From NCBI RefSeq assembly GCF_006494775.1, contig NZ_CP041146.1, forward strand, positions 3,968,001 to 4,032,000: a stretch of 64,000 bases of DNA, given 5' to 3'. Within the stretch, counting starts at the first letter, position 1; each line of letters starts with the position of its first letter. Position numbers and translations under genes: made by a program. Source of the DNA: Nocardioides humi (GTDB lineage: Bacteria > Actinomycetota > Actinomycetes > Propionibacteriales > Nocardioidaceae). Below, piece after piece: positions 30,373 through 39,110 of the stretch. The notes under the pieces are model-generated. The model was not told the origin of the DNA, ran no database searches, and saw nothing but the letters and a program-made list of their open reading frames with translations.

Positions 30373-31014
30373 TCAGCCGGGGCGGACGCCGAGCCAGGTG
30401 AGCACCGCGACCACCCGCCGGTTCTCGGTCGAGTCGCTCAGGCCGAGCTTGTCGATGATGCTCGTGACATGGGACTCCACGGTGCGGTCGGTCAGGAACA
30501 GCCGTGCCGCGATGCCGGCGTTGGTGCGCCCCTCGGCGACCAGCGCGAGCACCTCCCGCTCCCGTGGCGTGAGCCGCGCGAGCGGCCCGTCCCGGCTCGC
30601 GCCCAGCAATGAGGAGACGACCTCGGGATCGAGCGCGGAGCCGCCGCCGGCCACACGCCGCAGGGCGTCGAGGAAGTCGTCGACGTCGAGGACCCGGTCC
30701 TTGAGCAGATAGCCGAACCGCCCGGAGCCGGCGAGCTCCACGGAGTGCTTGGACTCCACGTGCTGGGAGAGCAGGACGATGGCGAGGGAGGGGTGGCTCG
30801 CCCGCAGCGCCTTGGCGGCCCGCGCGCCGTCGTCGGTGCCGTCGGGAGGCATCCGTACGTCGACCACGACCAGGTCGGGGGTGGTCTCGGTGACGACATC
30901 CACGAGCGCGACCGCGTCGGCGGCCTTGCCGACGATCTCGTGCCCGGCGTCCTCCAGCAGCCGGGCCAGGCCCTCGCGGAAGAGGGCGGAGTCCTCGCCG
31001 ATCACGATGCGCAC
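30373..31014 (-). CDS. NarL/LuxR-type response regulator
   Basis: A 213-residue transcription factor. The receiver domain has acidic residues E7-D8, phospho-acceptor D52 (VVVDVRMP) and K104 region (YLLKD). The C-terminal LuxR helix-turn-helix is LTPREREVLALVAEGRTNAGIAARLFLTDRTVESHVTSI. The GTG start at 31014 overlaps the end of the kinase gene by 13 bp, so the pair is co-translated. Likely partner of the kinase at 31002-32954; the divergent membrane gene at 33098 is a candidate target. Confidence 0.9.
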   Translation of the reverse strand: MRIVIGEDSALFREGLARLLEDAGHEIVGKAADAVALVDVVTETTPDLVVVDVRMPPDGTDDGARAAKALRASHPSLAIVLLSQHVESKHSVELAGSGRFGYLLKDRVLDVDDFLDALRRVAGGGSALDPEVVSSLLGASRDGPLARLTPREREVLALVAEGRTNAGIAARLFLTDRTVESHVTSIIDKLGLSDSTENRRVVAVLTWLGVRPG

Positions 31015-32954
31015 GGCAGGATCACCTCCACCGTGGTGCCCCGGCCGGCCGGGCTGCGCACGGACAGCCGGCCGCCGAGGGCGGCCACCCGGTCGGCCAT
31101 CGCCGAGCTCGGCGCGATGACGGCGCCCCCGCGGCCGTCGTCGGTGACGTGCACCGTCACCGCGCCGCCGTCCCGGGCCACCCGGAGCACGATCCGGGTC
31201 GCGTCGGCGTGCTTGACCGCGTTCGTGACCGCCTCGGCGATGACGAAGTACGCCGTCGTGGCCACGTCGTCGGGCAGCAGCACGTCCTCGACGGCCAGGT
31301 CGATCGGCATCGGCAGGCTGCGGACCAGCCGGGAGATGGCGGCGGGGAGCCCGTCGTCGAGCGCGCTCGGACGCAGCCCGTGGGCGATCTGGCGCAGCTC
31401 GGCGACCGCCGTCCCGATCTCCGCGACGGCCTCGTCGAACAGCCCCGGTACGTCGACCGTGCCGTCGGCGAGGTGACGCTGCGCGAGCCGCATCGACATG
31501 CCCAGCGCGACGAGGCGCTGCTGGGCGCCGTCGTGGAGGTCGCGCTCGAGGCGCCGCCGCTCGTCGTACCCGATCTGGACCAGGCGGGCCCGGCTCGCCT
31601 CGACCTCGCGCAGCGCACGGCCCAGCTCCTCCCGCACGCGCACCACCTCGACCATGGTCGTGGCCCGGGCGGCGACATCGCGCAGCACCTCGACCGACGG
31701 GCCGCCCGGTCCGGGGACGAGGCGGCCGATCACCGCGCCGCCCAGCTCGACGGGGACGCCGTCGCCCGGCCCGTCGCGGTCGTCGAGCACCACCCGCAGC
31801 GCCGGGTCTCGTAGGGCGGTCCGCAGCCGCTCCTCGAGCTGCTCGGGACGCGCGAGGCCGGCCGCGACGTCGCGGTGCAGCTGGTCGACGGCGGCGTTCC
31901 CCGCGCGACGCCGGGGGTAGAGCCGGCGGTCGACCTGGCGCTGCAGCCACGCCCGCAGCGGGGCGAAGGCGAGCACGGCGAGCACCGTGACGGTCACGGC
32001 GACCGGGACGGAGCCCCTGCCGGCGGTGGCCCCGGCCAGCCCGGTGGCGGTGGCGTAGAAGGCGAGGAGGACGGCGGTGGCGAGGGTCCAGGTGACCACC
32101 GCGACGAGCGCCCGGTCGACGCCGTACAGGTCGTGGCGCAGCATCGCGATCCCGACGCCGACCGGGATGCCGAGGATGCCCGCCGCGAGCACTGCCAGGC
32201 TGCCCCACCGGGGCTCGCCCCAGATCGCGATCTCCCCCAGGCAGACGACGGGGTAGAGCGCGACCCCGAACCCGCCCAGCGCGAGCCACTTGACCTGCAG
32301 GCGCTGCACCGCCCCGGCCCTCCGGTAGCGCACGACCAGCGAGACCGCGCTCGCCAGGACCAGGACGACGAGGACGAGCACGAACGGGGGAGAGTCGCTG
32401 CCGGACGGCCCGGCGAGGAGGCCGGGCGGCTCGTTGCGGGGCAGGAAGTCCAGCGGCGGGCGGAACGGCTCGCCCGCGAGCGCGGCCCACGCCATCGCCA
32501 GGAGGGCGACGGCCACGAGGGCCGGCGGCAGCCACCGCCACCGGCGGCCGGGGAGCCGGCCGTCGGGGAAGTACAGCAGCAGGAGGCCGACCGCCGCCAT
32601 GCAGGCCAGTGCGCTCTGGTCCCACGCGGCCTCCAGCCAGACGAAGGACCCCGCCCGCTCGTGGTCGGTCGCGAGCCACGAGCGGACGTTCTCCTTCGCG
32701 CACACGTGCGCTGCCGTCGCGCCGACCAGGGCGAGCAGCACGGCGACCCGACCGCTGCCCGGGTCTCCTGAGCCGTCGGGACGCCGGGCGATCATCACCG
32801 ACAGCCCGGCGGTCAGGGGTGCGGCGACGAGGCCGACGGCCACCATCAGGGCCGCGGACCTGCCGGGCGCGAGCAGGGCGAAGACGACCGCCGTCGCCAG
32901 GCACAGGGCGGCCACCACGGCCAAGGCCCAGGTGGCCCGTCGCTGCCCCGTCAT
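31002..32954 (-). CDS. Membrane histidine kinase (HisKA_3 type)
   Basis: A 650-residue sensor kinase with about eight N-terminal membrane helices (residues 8-330) and a short GAF-like cytoplasmic part. The dimerisation helix ERRRLERDLHDGAQQRLVALG has the phospho-accepting His near residue 472. The ATPase domain has EAVTNAVKHA (N box) and DDGRGG (G box). The ATG at 32954 starts at MTGQRR just before the first helix; the longer frame upstream adds an unlikely polar extension. It phosphorylates the overlapping response regulator. The multi-helix sensor suggests a membrane or lipid-borne signal. Confidence 0.88.
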   Translation of the reverse strand: MTGQRRATWALAVVAALCLATAVVFALLAPGRSAALMVAVGLVAAPLTAGLSVMIARRPDGSGDPGSGRVAVLLALVGATAAHVCAKENVRSWLATDHERAGSFVWLEAAWDQSALACMAAVGLLLLYFPDGRLPGRRWRWLPPALVAVALLAMAWAALAGEPFRPPLDFLPRNEPPGLLAGPSGSDSPPFVLVLVVLVLASAVSLVVRYRRAGAVQRLQVKWLALGGFGVALYPVVCLGEIAIWGEPRWGSLAVLAAGILGIPVGVGIAMLRHDLYGVDRALVAVVTWTLATAVLLAFYATATGLAGATAGRGSVPVAVTVTVLAVLAFAPLRAWLQRQVDRRLYPRRRAGNAAVDQLHRDVAAGLARPEQLEERLRTALRDPALRVVLDDRDGPGDGVPVELGGAVIGRLVPGPGGPSVEVLRDVAARATTMVEVVRVREELGRALREVEASRARLVQIGYDERRRLERDLHDGAQQRLVALGMSMRLAQRHLADGTVDVPGLFDEAVAEIGTAVAELRQIAHGLRPSALDDGLPAAISRLVRSLPMPIDLAVEDVLLPDDVATTAYFVIAEAVTNAVKHADATRIVLRVARDGGAVTVHVTDDGRGGAVIAPSSAMADRVAALGGRLSVRSPAGRGTTVEVILPCAS

Positions 32955-33097
32955 GGGCTCATTGTGGGCGCTCTCGGAGGGGTGCGCCTCCGTGCTGCCC
33001 ACGACCCCGGATCGGGTGGTCGCCGCGATGTGCCGGGCCGGCGGGATTCCTAGCGTCGTGGGCGTCCACCTCGTCCCCGAACGCCCTGGAGGCAACC

Positions 33098-33688
33098 ATG
33101 ACGAACGCATCGGCGACCGCGCCCCTCGCGGCTCCGGCCACCTCACGATCCCTGGCGCTGCCGTTCACCGTCGGCAGCGTGCTCACCATCCTCGGAGCGG
33201 TCGGCTACATCGCTCTCAACGGCATGGAGCCGCGGGAGGCCTTCCAACACCCCGTGACCATCCCCTCGGCGGTCGCCGTCGTCTCCGGCTGCCTGGTGCT
33301 GTCCCTCGGCCTGGCCCGCTGGCGCGCGGACGTCCCCACCTGGGCCGTCCTCGGCGCCGCCGTCGGAGTCGCGCTCGCGGCCTGCTCGTCGTACGAGATC
33401 CTCTCGACGCTCCGTGCCGTGGCCGCCGGCACGGACGACGCGACCTTCCGCGAGCTCACCTTCGAGAGCACCGCGATCCTGGTCCCGCTCTTCGCGAAGT
33501 CGGCGATCCTGCTGGTCTGCCTGGTCACGATCGGCGTCACCGGCCTGCGCCGCAGGGCACTCCCGAAGCCGGCCGCCGTCGCCTTCGTCGTCGCCGGCGT
33601 CGTCTCGCTGTTCCCCGTCCCGATGCCCGGCCTGATCGTGCTGTCGATCGCCCTGCTGCTCACCGCCCGGCGCGCCACCTCGCTGTGA
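33098..33688 (+). CDS. Small integral membrane protein, divergent from the kinase
   Basis: A 196-residue protein with four to five hydrophobic helices (about residues 19-45, 52-72, 82-103, 130-150 and 160-185) and no recognisable catalytic motif. A CTGGAGG site precedes the ATG. It is transcribed away from the two-component system with a 143-bp shared upstream region (32955-33097), so it may be regulated by it. Family unknown. Confidence 0.72.
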   Translation: MTNASATAPLAAPATSRSLALPFTVGSVLTILGAVGYIALNGMEPREAFQHPVTIPSAVAVVSGCLVLSLGLARWRADVPTWAVLGAAVGVALAACSSYEILSTLRAVAAGTDDATFRELTFESTAILVPLFAKSAILLVCLVTIGVTGLRRRALPKPAAVAFVVAGVVSLFPVPMPGLIVLSIALLLTARRATSL

Positions 33689-33705
33689 CGGAGCTCAGCC
33701 CGCAT

Positions 33706-34818
33706 TCAGCGGCGCAGGCGGGCGCGGATCCGGGACAGCAGGCTCCGGCCCGCCGACGGGGCGGACGGCCGCGGGGCGTCGAGGCGCTGGAGCCCCCGCG
33801 CCACGCCGATGCCGAGATGGGCGGCGAGCTCGGGGTCGACGCTCGTCGTGACGACGGTGGCGTCGGCGCCCGTCAGGGGGACGTCGGTCAGCTGGGCGAG
33901 ATCGCCGCGGACGTCGACGCCGAGCTCGCGGATGCCGTCGGCCATCTCCCGAGCCACCTCGTTGGCCCGGGCGATGGCCCAGTCGGGCGTGACGATCCGC
34001 GGCTCGTCCGGAGGCGGGACCCGGTCCTTGAGGTGGGCGCCGATGTCGATCAGCATCCGGGCGTGCGCCTCCGGGCGCAGCCCGAGCCGGCGGTACTGCG
34101 CGTTGAACCGGCGGACCACCTCCGCCTCCGCGGCCGTGAGCGAGCGGTTCTCCAGGGCCTCCTGCGACGTCAGCGTGCCCGCGCGCAGGCCGAGGAGGTC
34201 CTCGAAGGTGCGGGGCAGGAACTGCCGGTCCGACGGGTCGAGCACGACGACCACGACCCGGCTGCGCCCGATCCGCTCCGCCCACCGGCGGACCAGCGCG
34301 TCGTGCCGGTGCCGCAGCCAGAACTGGCGCGGCGCCGACCGCGGGTGGCCGGGGTCGAAGATCGAGCGCAGCCACTCGTCGTACTCGCGCCGCCCGCCGC
34401 TCTGCAGCCCCTGCTGGTACTGCGAGGACAGGATCCGGGCGAGCGGGCGCAGCGTGACCACCACCCACAGGTCCTCGCGCCCGACCCGCTCGATGATCTC
34501 GTCCATCTGCGCGTCCGTCGCGTCGGAGAGGAACTCGCTGCTGAACAGCCGGCGCTCCACCCCGGGCCCGCGCAGCCCGGCCACGATCCGCTCCCAGCGC
34601 TCCTCGGCCGCCCGGGCGTTCGAGCCGGTGACCAGGCGCCGGGTGACCCACCGCGCCGCGGACGCGTCGTGCCGGCTGCGGGAGAGATATCTCACGCCCT
34701 GGCCGTCCAGCTCGGCGCGGGCCTGGTGCAGCGCGCTCTGCAGCGCCGTGGTCCCGGTCTTGTGCGGGCCGACGTGCAGGATGCGTGCCCCCGGCGGAAG
34801 CGCGGCAGAAGTCGTCAC
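33706..34818 (-). CDS. Sulfotransferase-like protein 5
   Basis: An intact 370-residue homologue of the frameshifted gene at 19584. LHVGPHKTGTTALQ (residues 14-27) is the PAPS loop and LRPLARILSSQYQQGLQ the Arg/Ser 3'-phosphate site. Shared blocks are FSSEFLSDATD, WLRHRHDALVRRWAERIG, ENRSLTAAEAE and TPDWAIARANE. It ends in a basic LLSRIRARLRR tail. The GTG at 34818 has a TATCCT box 6 nt upstream; an upstream ATG at 34893 would add a His/Arg-rich extension that crosses this box, so I reject it. It lies about 13 kb from its paralogues, next to lsr2. Confidence 0.75.
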   Translation of the reverse strand: MTTSAALPPGARILHVGPHKTGTTALQSALHQARAELDGQGVRYLSRSRHDASAARWVTRRLVTGSNARAAEERWERIVAGLRGPGVERRLFSSEFLSDATDAQMDEIIERVGREDLWVVVTLRPLARILSSQYQQGLQSGGRREYDEWLRSIFDPGHPRSAPRQFWLRHRHDALVRRWAERIGRSRVVVVVLDPSDRQFLPRTFEDLLGLRAGTLTSQEALENRSLTAAEAEVVRRFNAQYRRLGLRPEAHARMLIDIGAHLKDRVPPPDEPRIVTPDWAIARANEVAREMADGIRELGVDVRGDLAQLTDVPLTGADATVVTTSVDPELAAHLGIGVARGLQRLDAPRPSAPSAGRSLLSRIRARLRR

Positions 34819-34824
34819 GCGGTC

Positions 34825-34830
34825 AGGATA
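34825..34830 (-). promoter_or_regulatory. -10 box, leaderless sulfotransferase-like gene 5
   Basis: TATCCT on the minus strand lies 6 nt before the GTG at 34818 and decides that start. Confidence 0.5.
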
Positions 34831-34922
34831 GTGATGGCGCCGGGAATGCGAGCCTCCAGGCGAATCCGCATTTCCCGCAACGCGCGCGTTCACCGCTAAT
34901 GCGATGATTCCGGAAATGCTGC

Positions 34923-34928
34923 TAGTGT
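34923..34928 (+). promoter_or_regulatory. -10 box of lsr2
   Basis: TAGTGT lies in an AT-rich stretch 71 nt before the lsr2 ATG, giving a leader of about 65 nt. Confidence 0.45.
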
Positions 34929-34937
34929 GCGAAGAGT

Positions 34938-34959
34938 CGATAATCCGATTCGTTTATCG
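34938..34959 (+). promoter_or_regulatory. Inverted repeat in the AT-rich lsr2 leader
   Basis: CGATAA (34938-34943) and TTATCG (34954-34959) flank TCCGATTCGT. The region 34900-35000 is strikingly AT-rich for this DNA. As Lsr2 binds AT-rich DNA, this could be an autoregulatory site; that is inference. Confidence 0.45.
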
Positions 34960-34999
34960 GACCCGATTCCATATTCTCTATTCGCCCAGCGAGGAATAC

Positions 35000-35335
35000 A
35001 TGGCACAGAAGGTCAACATCGTCCTCGTCGACGACATCGACGGCAGCGAGGCGACCCAGACCGTCTCCTTCGGTCTCGACGGCGCCAACTACGAGATCGA
35101 CCTCAACGACAAGAACGCCGGCAAGCTGCGCGACGCGCTGGCGGCGTACGTCGGGCACGGCCGCAAGGTCGGCCGCGCCGGCGGCGCCAAGCGCGGTGGC
35201 CGCGCCGTTGTCGCCGCCGCCGGCGGCGCCTCGGCCAAGGAGGTCCGCGCCTGGGCCCGCGACAACGGCTTCACCGTCCCCGAGCGCGGCCGCATCCCCG
35301 CCGAGGTCCGCGAGGCGTACGACGCGAAGCACTGA
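35000..35335 (+). CDS. lsr2: Lsr2 nucleoid-associated silencer
   Basis: A 111-residue H-NS-like protein that binds AT-rich DNA and silences foreign genes in actinobacteria. The N-terminal oligomerisation domain (MAQKVNIVLVDDIDGSEATQTVSFGLDG, YEIDLNDKNA) and the C-terminal DNA-binding domain (EVRAWARDNGFTVPERGRIPAEVREAYDAKH) are intact. The minor-groove hook is RGR in PERGRIP. A Gly/Ala/Lys-rich linker separates them. A GAGGAA site precedes the ATG. It is followed by a strong hairpin. Confidence 0.96.
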   Translation: MAQKVNIVLVDDIDGSEATQTVSFGLDGANYEIDLNDKNAGKLRDALAAYVGHGRKVGRAGGAKRGGRAVVAAAGGASAKEVRAWARDNGFTVPERGRIPAEVREAYDAKH

Positions 35336-35346
35336 CGGTGCGTGGA

Positions 35347-35386
35347 GGGTGCAGGAATCGCCGCTTCAGCGGCGATTCCTGCACCC
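35347..35386 (+). terminator. Perfect 19-bp hairpin after lsr2
   Basis: Bases 35347-35365 and 35368-35386 are exact reverse complements (arm GGGTGCAGGAATCGCCGCT) around a TC centre, 12 bp after the lsr2 stop. There is no U-tract. It separates lsr2 from the next rightward gene. Confidence 0.8.
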
Positions 35387-35475
35387 GCCCCGCCCGCCAT
35401 CCCCCGCCCGGGGGAGCGCCGGATCCGCTCCGGCGAGGGTGGTGAGGCCGGCGCGCGCGGCCCGAGGATGAGGTC

Positions 35476-36711
35476 ATGCCGAACGACCTCCTGACCCCGC
35501 ACGACCGGCCGGTGCCGGCGTCGTACCGCGTGGCCGCGATCACGGCGAGCCTGGTGGTGTTCGTCTGCTTCGCCACCGCCGCCTGGTACCCGTGGTTCGT
35601 CGAGCAGATGTCCTGGTCGGTGGGACCGAGCGACGTGGTCGCGGGGTTCCTGGTCCTGATCCTCGTCGTCCTCATGCCGTCGGCGCCGTGGCTGGCGTTC
35701 CGCTGGCCGGCCTTCGCGATCGCGGTCGCGTGCCTGCCGCTGGTGCCGACGGTGCTGAGCCCCTGGACCGCGCCGCTGCACTTCGGCGTCCTGGCCACGC
35801 TCGGGGCGGTCGCGCTCACGACGTCGTGGCGGCGGCCGCGGATCGCGGTGGGCGCCATCGCGCTGGCGATGCTGGTCGTCCTGGTGTGGGTGGTGACCGG
35901 CGGCGACATGGAGGCGCCCTTCGGGTCCCATATCGACCTGGAGTACGGCGGCGGGCCGCTCTCGGTGGCCATCGCCTACGGCATCGGGTTCGGCCTCCTG
36001 CTCGCCTTCGTGCTGTGGTTCCGCTCGACGGCGATGCGCGAGGAGCACCGGGTGCGGCTGGTGGCGCACGAGAGCGCCGTGAGCGAGCAGGGCGCGGTGG
36101 TCGCCGAGCGGGCCCGGCTGGCCCGCGACCTGCACGACGTGGTCGCCCACCACGTGTCCCTGATCGCGGTGCGCGCCGAGACCGCGCCGTACACCGAGCC
36201 CGACCTGGAGCCCGCCGGCCGGCGGGTCCTCGCCGAGGTCGCGGCCGAGGCGCGGCTCGCGCTCGACGAGCTGCGCGGGGTGCTCGGCATCCTCGGCCGG
36301 GCCGGGGACGCCGAGCGGGCCCCGCAGCCGACCCTGGCCGACGTGGCGGCGCTCGTGGAGCGCACCCGCAGGTCCGGCCAGGAGGTCCGCCTCGCCGGCG
36401 ACGTGCAGGCCCCGGTCGGGGCGGCGGCCGGGTACGCGGCGTACCGCGTCGTGCAGGAGGCGCTCACCAACGCCCGCAAGCACGCCCCCGCGGCGCCGGT
36501 CGAGGTCACGGTGAGCACGACACCGCGGCTGCTCGAGGTCGCCGTCGCCAACCCCGTCGCGACGCCACCGACCGACCTCGGCGGCGGGCGCGGCCTGGCC
36601 GGCATGCGGGAGCGGGTGGAGGCGCTCGGCGGCCGGCTCCGGGTGCAGGCGGCCGGCGAGCGGTTCGTCGTCGAGGCCACCATCCCCACGGGAGGGCCGG
36701 ATGTCGGATGA
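35476..36711 (+). CDS. Membrane histidine kinase (HisKA_3 type), second system
   Basis: A 411-residue sensor kinase. Five to six helices occupy residues 18-185. The dimerisation helix ERARLARDLHDVVAHHVSLIAV has phospho-acceptor His220. The ATPase part has VVQEALTNARKHAP and GGGRGLAGMRERVEALGG. It belongs to the DesK/LiaS-like class with no large extracellular domain. Its 3' end overlaps the response-regulator gene by 11 bp. No stimulus can be read from sequence. Confidence 0.88.
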   Translation: MPNDLLTPHDRPVPASYRVAAITASLVVFVCFATAAWYPWFVEQMSWSVGPSDVVAGFLVLILVVLMPSAPWLAFRWPAFAIAVACLPLVPTVLSPWTAPLHFGVLATLGAVALTTSWRRPRIAVGAIALAMLVVLVWVVTGGDMEAPFGSHIDLEYGGGPLSVAIAYGIGFGLLLAFVLWFRSTAMREEHRVRLVAHESAVSEQGAVVAERARLARDLHDVVAHHVSLIAVRAETAPYTEPDLEPAGRRVLAEVAAEARLALDELRGVLGILGRAGDAERAPQPTLADVAALVERTRRSGQEVRLAGDVQAPVGAAAGYAAYRVVQEALTNARKHAPAAPVEVTVSTTPRLLEVAVANPVATPPTDLGGGRGLAGMRERVEALGGRLRVQAAGERFVVEATIPTGGPDVG

Positions 36712-37363
36712 CCCGATCCGGGTGGTCGTCGCCGACGACCAGCCCGTCATCTGCTCCGGCTTCGCCGCGCTGCTCGACGCCCAGCCCGGGATCGAGGTGG
36801 TCGGCACCGCCGGCGACGGGCGCGCGCTGATCGCGCTGGTCGCGAGCACCGGGCCCGACGTGGCGCTGGTCGACGTACGGATGCCGGAGCTGGACGGCAT
36901 CGAGGCCACCCGGCTGATCACCGCCGACCACCCGACGAAGGTGCTCATCCTCACGACCTTCGACCTCGACGCCTACGTGTACGACGCCGTGCGGGCCGGC
37001 GCGAGCGGGTTCCTGCTCAAGGACGCCACCGCGGAGCGCCTCGTCGAGGCGGTGCGGATGGTCGCCGAGGGGGCCGTGCTGCTGGCGCCCGCGGTCAGCC
37101 GCCAGCTGGTCGCGGCCCGCTTCGCCGACGTACCCGGTGCCCGGCCCGAGCCCGCCGCCGCCCGCGACCTCAGCCCGCGGGAGCGGGAGGTGCTGCTGGA
37201 GCTCGCCACGGGCCGCTCGAACGCCGAGATCGCCGCCGAGCTCCACATCGCCCCGGAGACGGTGAAGTCGCACGTCGCGGAGGTGCTGCGCAAGCTGGGG
37301 CTGCGGGACCGGATCCAGGCGGTGGTCTACGCCTACGAGCACGGACTCGTGTCACGCGGCTGA
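36701..37363 (+). CDS. NarL/LuxR-type response regulator, second system
   Basis: A 220-residue partner of the kinase at 35476. The receiver has DD at 12-13, phospho-acceptor D58 (VALVDVRMPELDG) and FLLKD. The LuxR helix-turn-helix is LSPREREVLLELATGRSNAEIAAELHIAPETVKSHVAEVLRKLGL. The 11-bp overlap with the kinase indicates coupled translation. Confidence 0.9.
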   Translation: MSDDPIRVVVADDQPVICSGFAALLDAQPGIEVVGTAGDGRALIALVASTGPDVALVDVRMPELDGIEATRLITADHPTKVLILTTFDLDAYVYDAVRAGASGFLLKDATAERLVEAVRMVAEGAVLLAPAVSRQLVAARFADVPGARPEPAAARDLSPREREVLLELATGRSNAEIAAELHIAPETVKSHVAEVLRKLGLRDRIQAVVYAYEHGLVSRG

Positions 37364-37383
37364 CGCCGCGCGGCGTGGTGCGC

Positions 37384-38922
37384 TCAGCGCAGGCCGGGAG
37401 GCAGGACCGGCTCCGGCGGCGGGTGCTCCCATTCGGTCCTGCCGCGCTCGAGCTCGTCGTTGAGGCCGGTGAAGTCCGCCTGGCTCCCCTGGTCGGCGCC
37501 CTCGATCCACCCGGCCGCGATCGCGAGCTCCTTGCCGGCGTCGACCAGCTCCCGGGCGGATCCGGTGGCGACCTTGTCGAACTCGCCCAGGATCTCGGCG
37601 ACGTTCTCCTGCGGGCCACTGGTGCCGTAGCCCAGCGGCCAGCCGCGGGTCCAGATGTCGGCGGGCGCGAGACCGTAGGTGTCGTCGGCGGCCTGGGCGA
37701 AGATGGTGGCGATGATCGGCACCTGGTTGATCCCGATGTCCTGCAGGGCGCCGGTGTGCACTCTGATCTGCTCGGCCGTGGTGATCCCCGGGTCGAGGCC
37801 GGCGCCGGGGTGGATGTGGAGGTAGTCGACCTTCACGCTCCCGATGTCCTCGTTGAGCCGGCGGGCGCAGTGGTAGAGCACCTCCTCCTGGTGGAACGTG
37901 GCCCGGCGCAGGGTCAGGATGGCCTCTTCGAAGTTGGTCGCGACCTGCTCGGCCGTCGAGGCCGAGAGCGGCGGGGGAGGCGTGGTGTCCTCGGTGTTCT
38001 CGGGGATGACGGCCTGCAGGAATCCGGCGACCGCCGAGGCGCCCTTGAGGACGGTGCCGGCGGGGGCCGGGACGAAGGTCCCCGCGAGATCCGTGAAGGC
38101 CTTGAAGATCTTCAGGTCGAAGTTGAAGTCGAAGGCGGGCGGCTCGTAGTGGAAGGCGGCCTCGGCCGCCTCGCACAGCTTCATGATGTCGACCCCGGCC
38201 TCCTCCCACAGCTTGGCCTCGCCGCCCAGGATGAGGGTGAGGCCGTAGGCGATCTGGCCCTGGTTCTGCATGACGGTCCCGGCGCGGACCGGGCCGTACT
38301 TGCTGCGGAAGGCGTAGACCATGTTCGAGTCGACGTCGGCGCCGACGTACTCGGAGAACAGGTCGAACGCCGTGGTCCGGTCCGGATCGGTGAAGGTGGG
38401 ACGCCACTCCTCCGCGCTCTGGCCGCCGAAGCCGCTGGTGGGGGTCAGCCCCTGGACGGCGGCGTTGGCCTTCGCGGCCTCCTGGGCGAAGCGGCTGTGA
38501 TCGGGAAGGGTGTCCCACCCCTCGAGGGCGGCGTCGATCCGCTCCAGCCACGGGTGGTAGAGGGACGTCCACGGATCCGTCTGGCACACGTAGCCCGGGA
38601 ACCCGTTGATCTCCTCCTCGCGCACGATCGTGCTGCCGGGCGGGAACACGTTGTGGGTGAGTGGGCTCCCGGGGTCGCGGTCGAGGCCCCCGTAGGCGTT
38701 CATCGCCGGCCCCAGCACGAAGTACTGCACGTTGCCGGTCGGACCGCTCACCGGCGGCAGGGTCGGACCCTCCAGTGCCGGGTACGGCGCGAACACGCCC
38801 CCGAACCCCGTCGTCGCGTCACCCTCCCAGCCGGGCTCCCTCACCTGGAGGTCCATCTTGATGGCGTTGTGGGCGATCGTCTTCTTGAAATTGGTGATCG
38901 CCTGGCTCGAGTACGCGGTCAC
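37384..38922 (-). CDS. Hypothetical 512-residue protein divergent from clpC
   Basis: A soluble protein without signal peptide or membrane helix. It starts VTAYSSQAITNFKKTIAHNAIKMDLQV after a good GGAGGAG site; the in-frame ATG at 38988 lacks one. It contains PWTSLYHPWLERIDAAL, a long helical stretch (GTVMQNQGQIAYGLTLILGG), a Pro-rich loop (TEDTTPPPPLSAST) and ELERGRTEWEHPPP at the end. The helical, WxG-flavoured layout is reminiscent of type VII (ESX) secreted or phage-like proteins, but I cannot assign a family. It shares a 188-bp regulatory region with clpC. Confidence 0.7.
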   Translation of the reverse strand: MTAYSSQAITNFKKTIAHNAIKMDLQVREPGWEGDATTGFGGVFAPYPALEGPTLPPVSGPTGNVQYFVLGPAMNAYGGLDRDPGSPLTHNVFPPGSTIVREEEINGFPGYVCQTDPWTSLYHPWLERIDAALEGWDTLPDHSRFAQEAAKANAAVQGLTPTSGFGGQSAEEWRPTFTDPDRTTAFDLFSEYVGADVDSNMVYAFRSKYGPVRAGTVMQNQGQIAYGLTLILGGEAKLWEEAGVDIMKLCEAAEAAFHYEPPAFDFNFDLKIFKAFTDLAGTFVPAPAGTVLKGASAVAGFLQAVIPENTEDTTPPPPLSASTAEQVATNFEEAILTLRRATFHQEEVLYHCARRLNEDIGSVKVDYLHIHPGAGLDPGITTAEQIRVHTGALQDIGINQVPIIATIFAQAADDTYGLAPADIWTRGWPLGYGTSGPQENVAEILGEFDKVATGSARELVDAGKELAIAAGWIEGADQGSQADFTGLNDELERGRTEWEHPPPEPVLPPGLR

Positions 38923-39003
38923 GCTGCTCCTCCTGGCCCCCGTGTCAAATGCCTGGACAGGTGCCCGGTCCCGGGGTTGCCAAACCATGGGCGTGTGAGG
39001 CTC

Positions 39004-39021
39004 CGTTCGCTGACAGCGGAC
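39004..39021 (+). promoter_or_regulatory. Predicted ClgR operator upstream of clpC
   Basis: GTTCGCTGACAGCGGAC contains CGC-TGACA-GCG (39008-39018), a full match to the CGCYNANRGCG core I recall for ClgR, activator of clp genes in actinobacteria. Its centre is about 48 bp upstream of the expected transcript start from the TAGGGT box at 39049. Confidence 0.6.
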
Positions 39022-39048
39022 GGATCAGGGTCCTTGGGCCGGAACGCG

Positions 39049-39054
39049 TAGGGT
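39049..39054 (+). promoter_or_regulatory. -10 box of clpC
   Basis: TAGGGT lies 56 nt before the clpC ATG. No good -35 is visible, which fits an activator-dependent promoter. Confidence 0.45.
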
Positions 39055-39110
39055 GTGAGCGGGGTTGTAGACCCTGAGAACAGCCCCGTGTGACGTGTGA
39101 GGAGCGTGCA

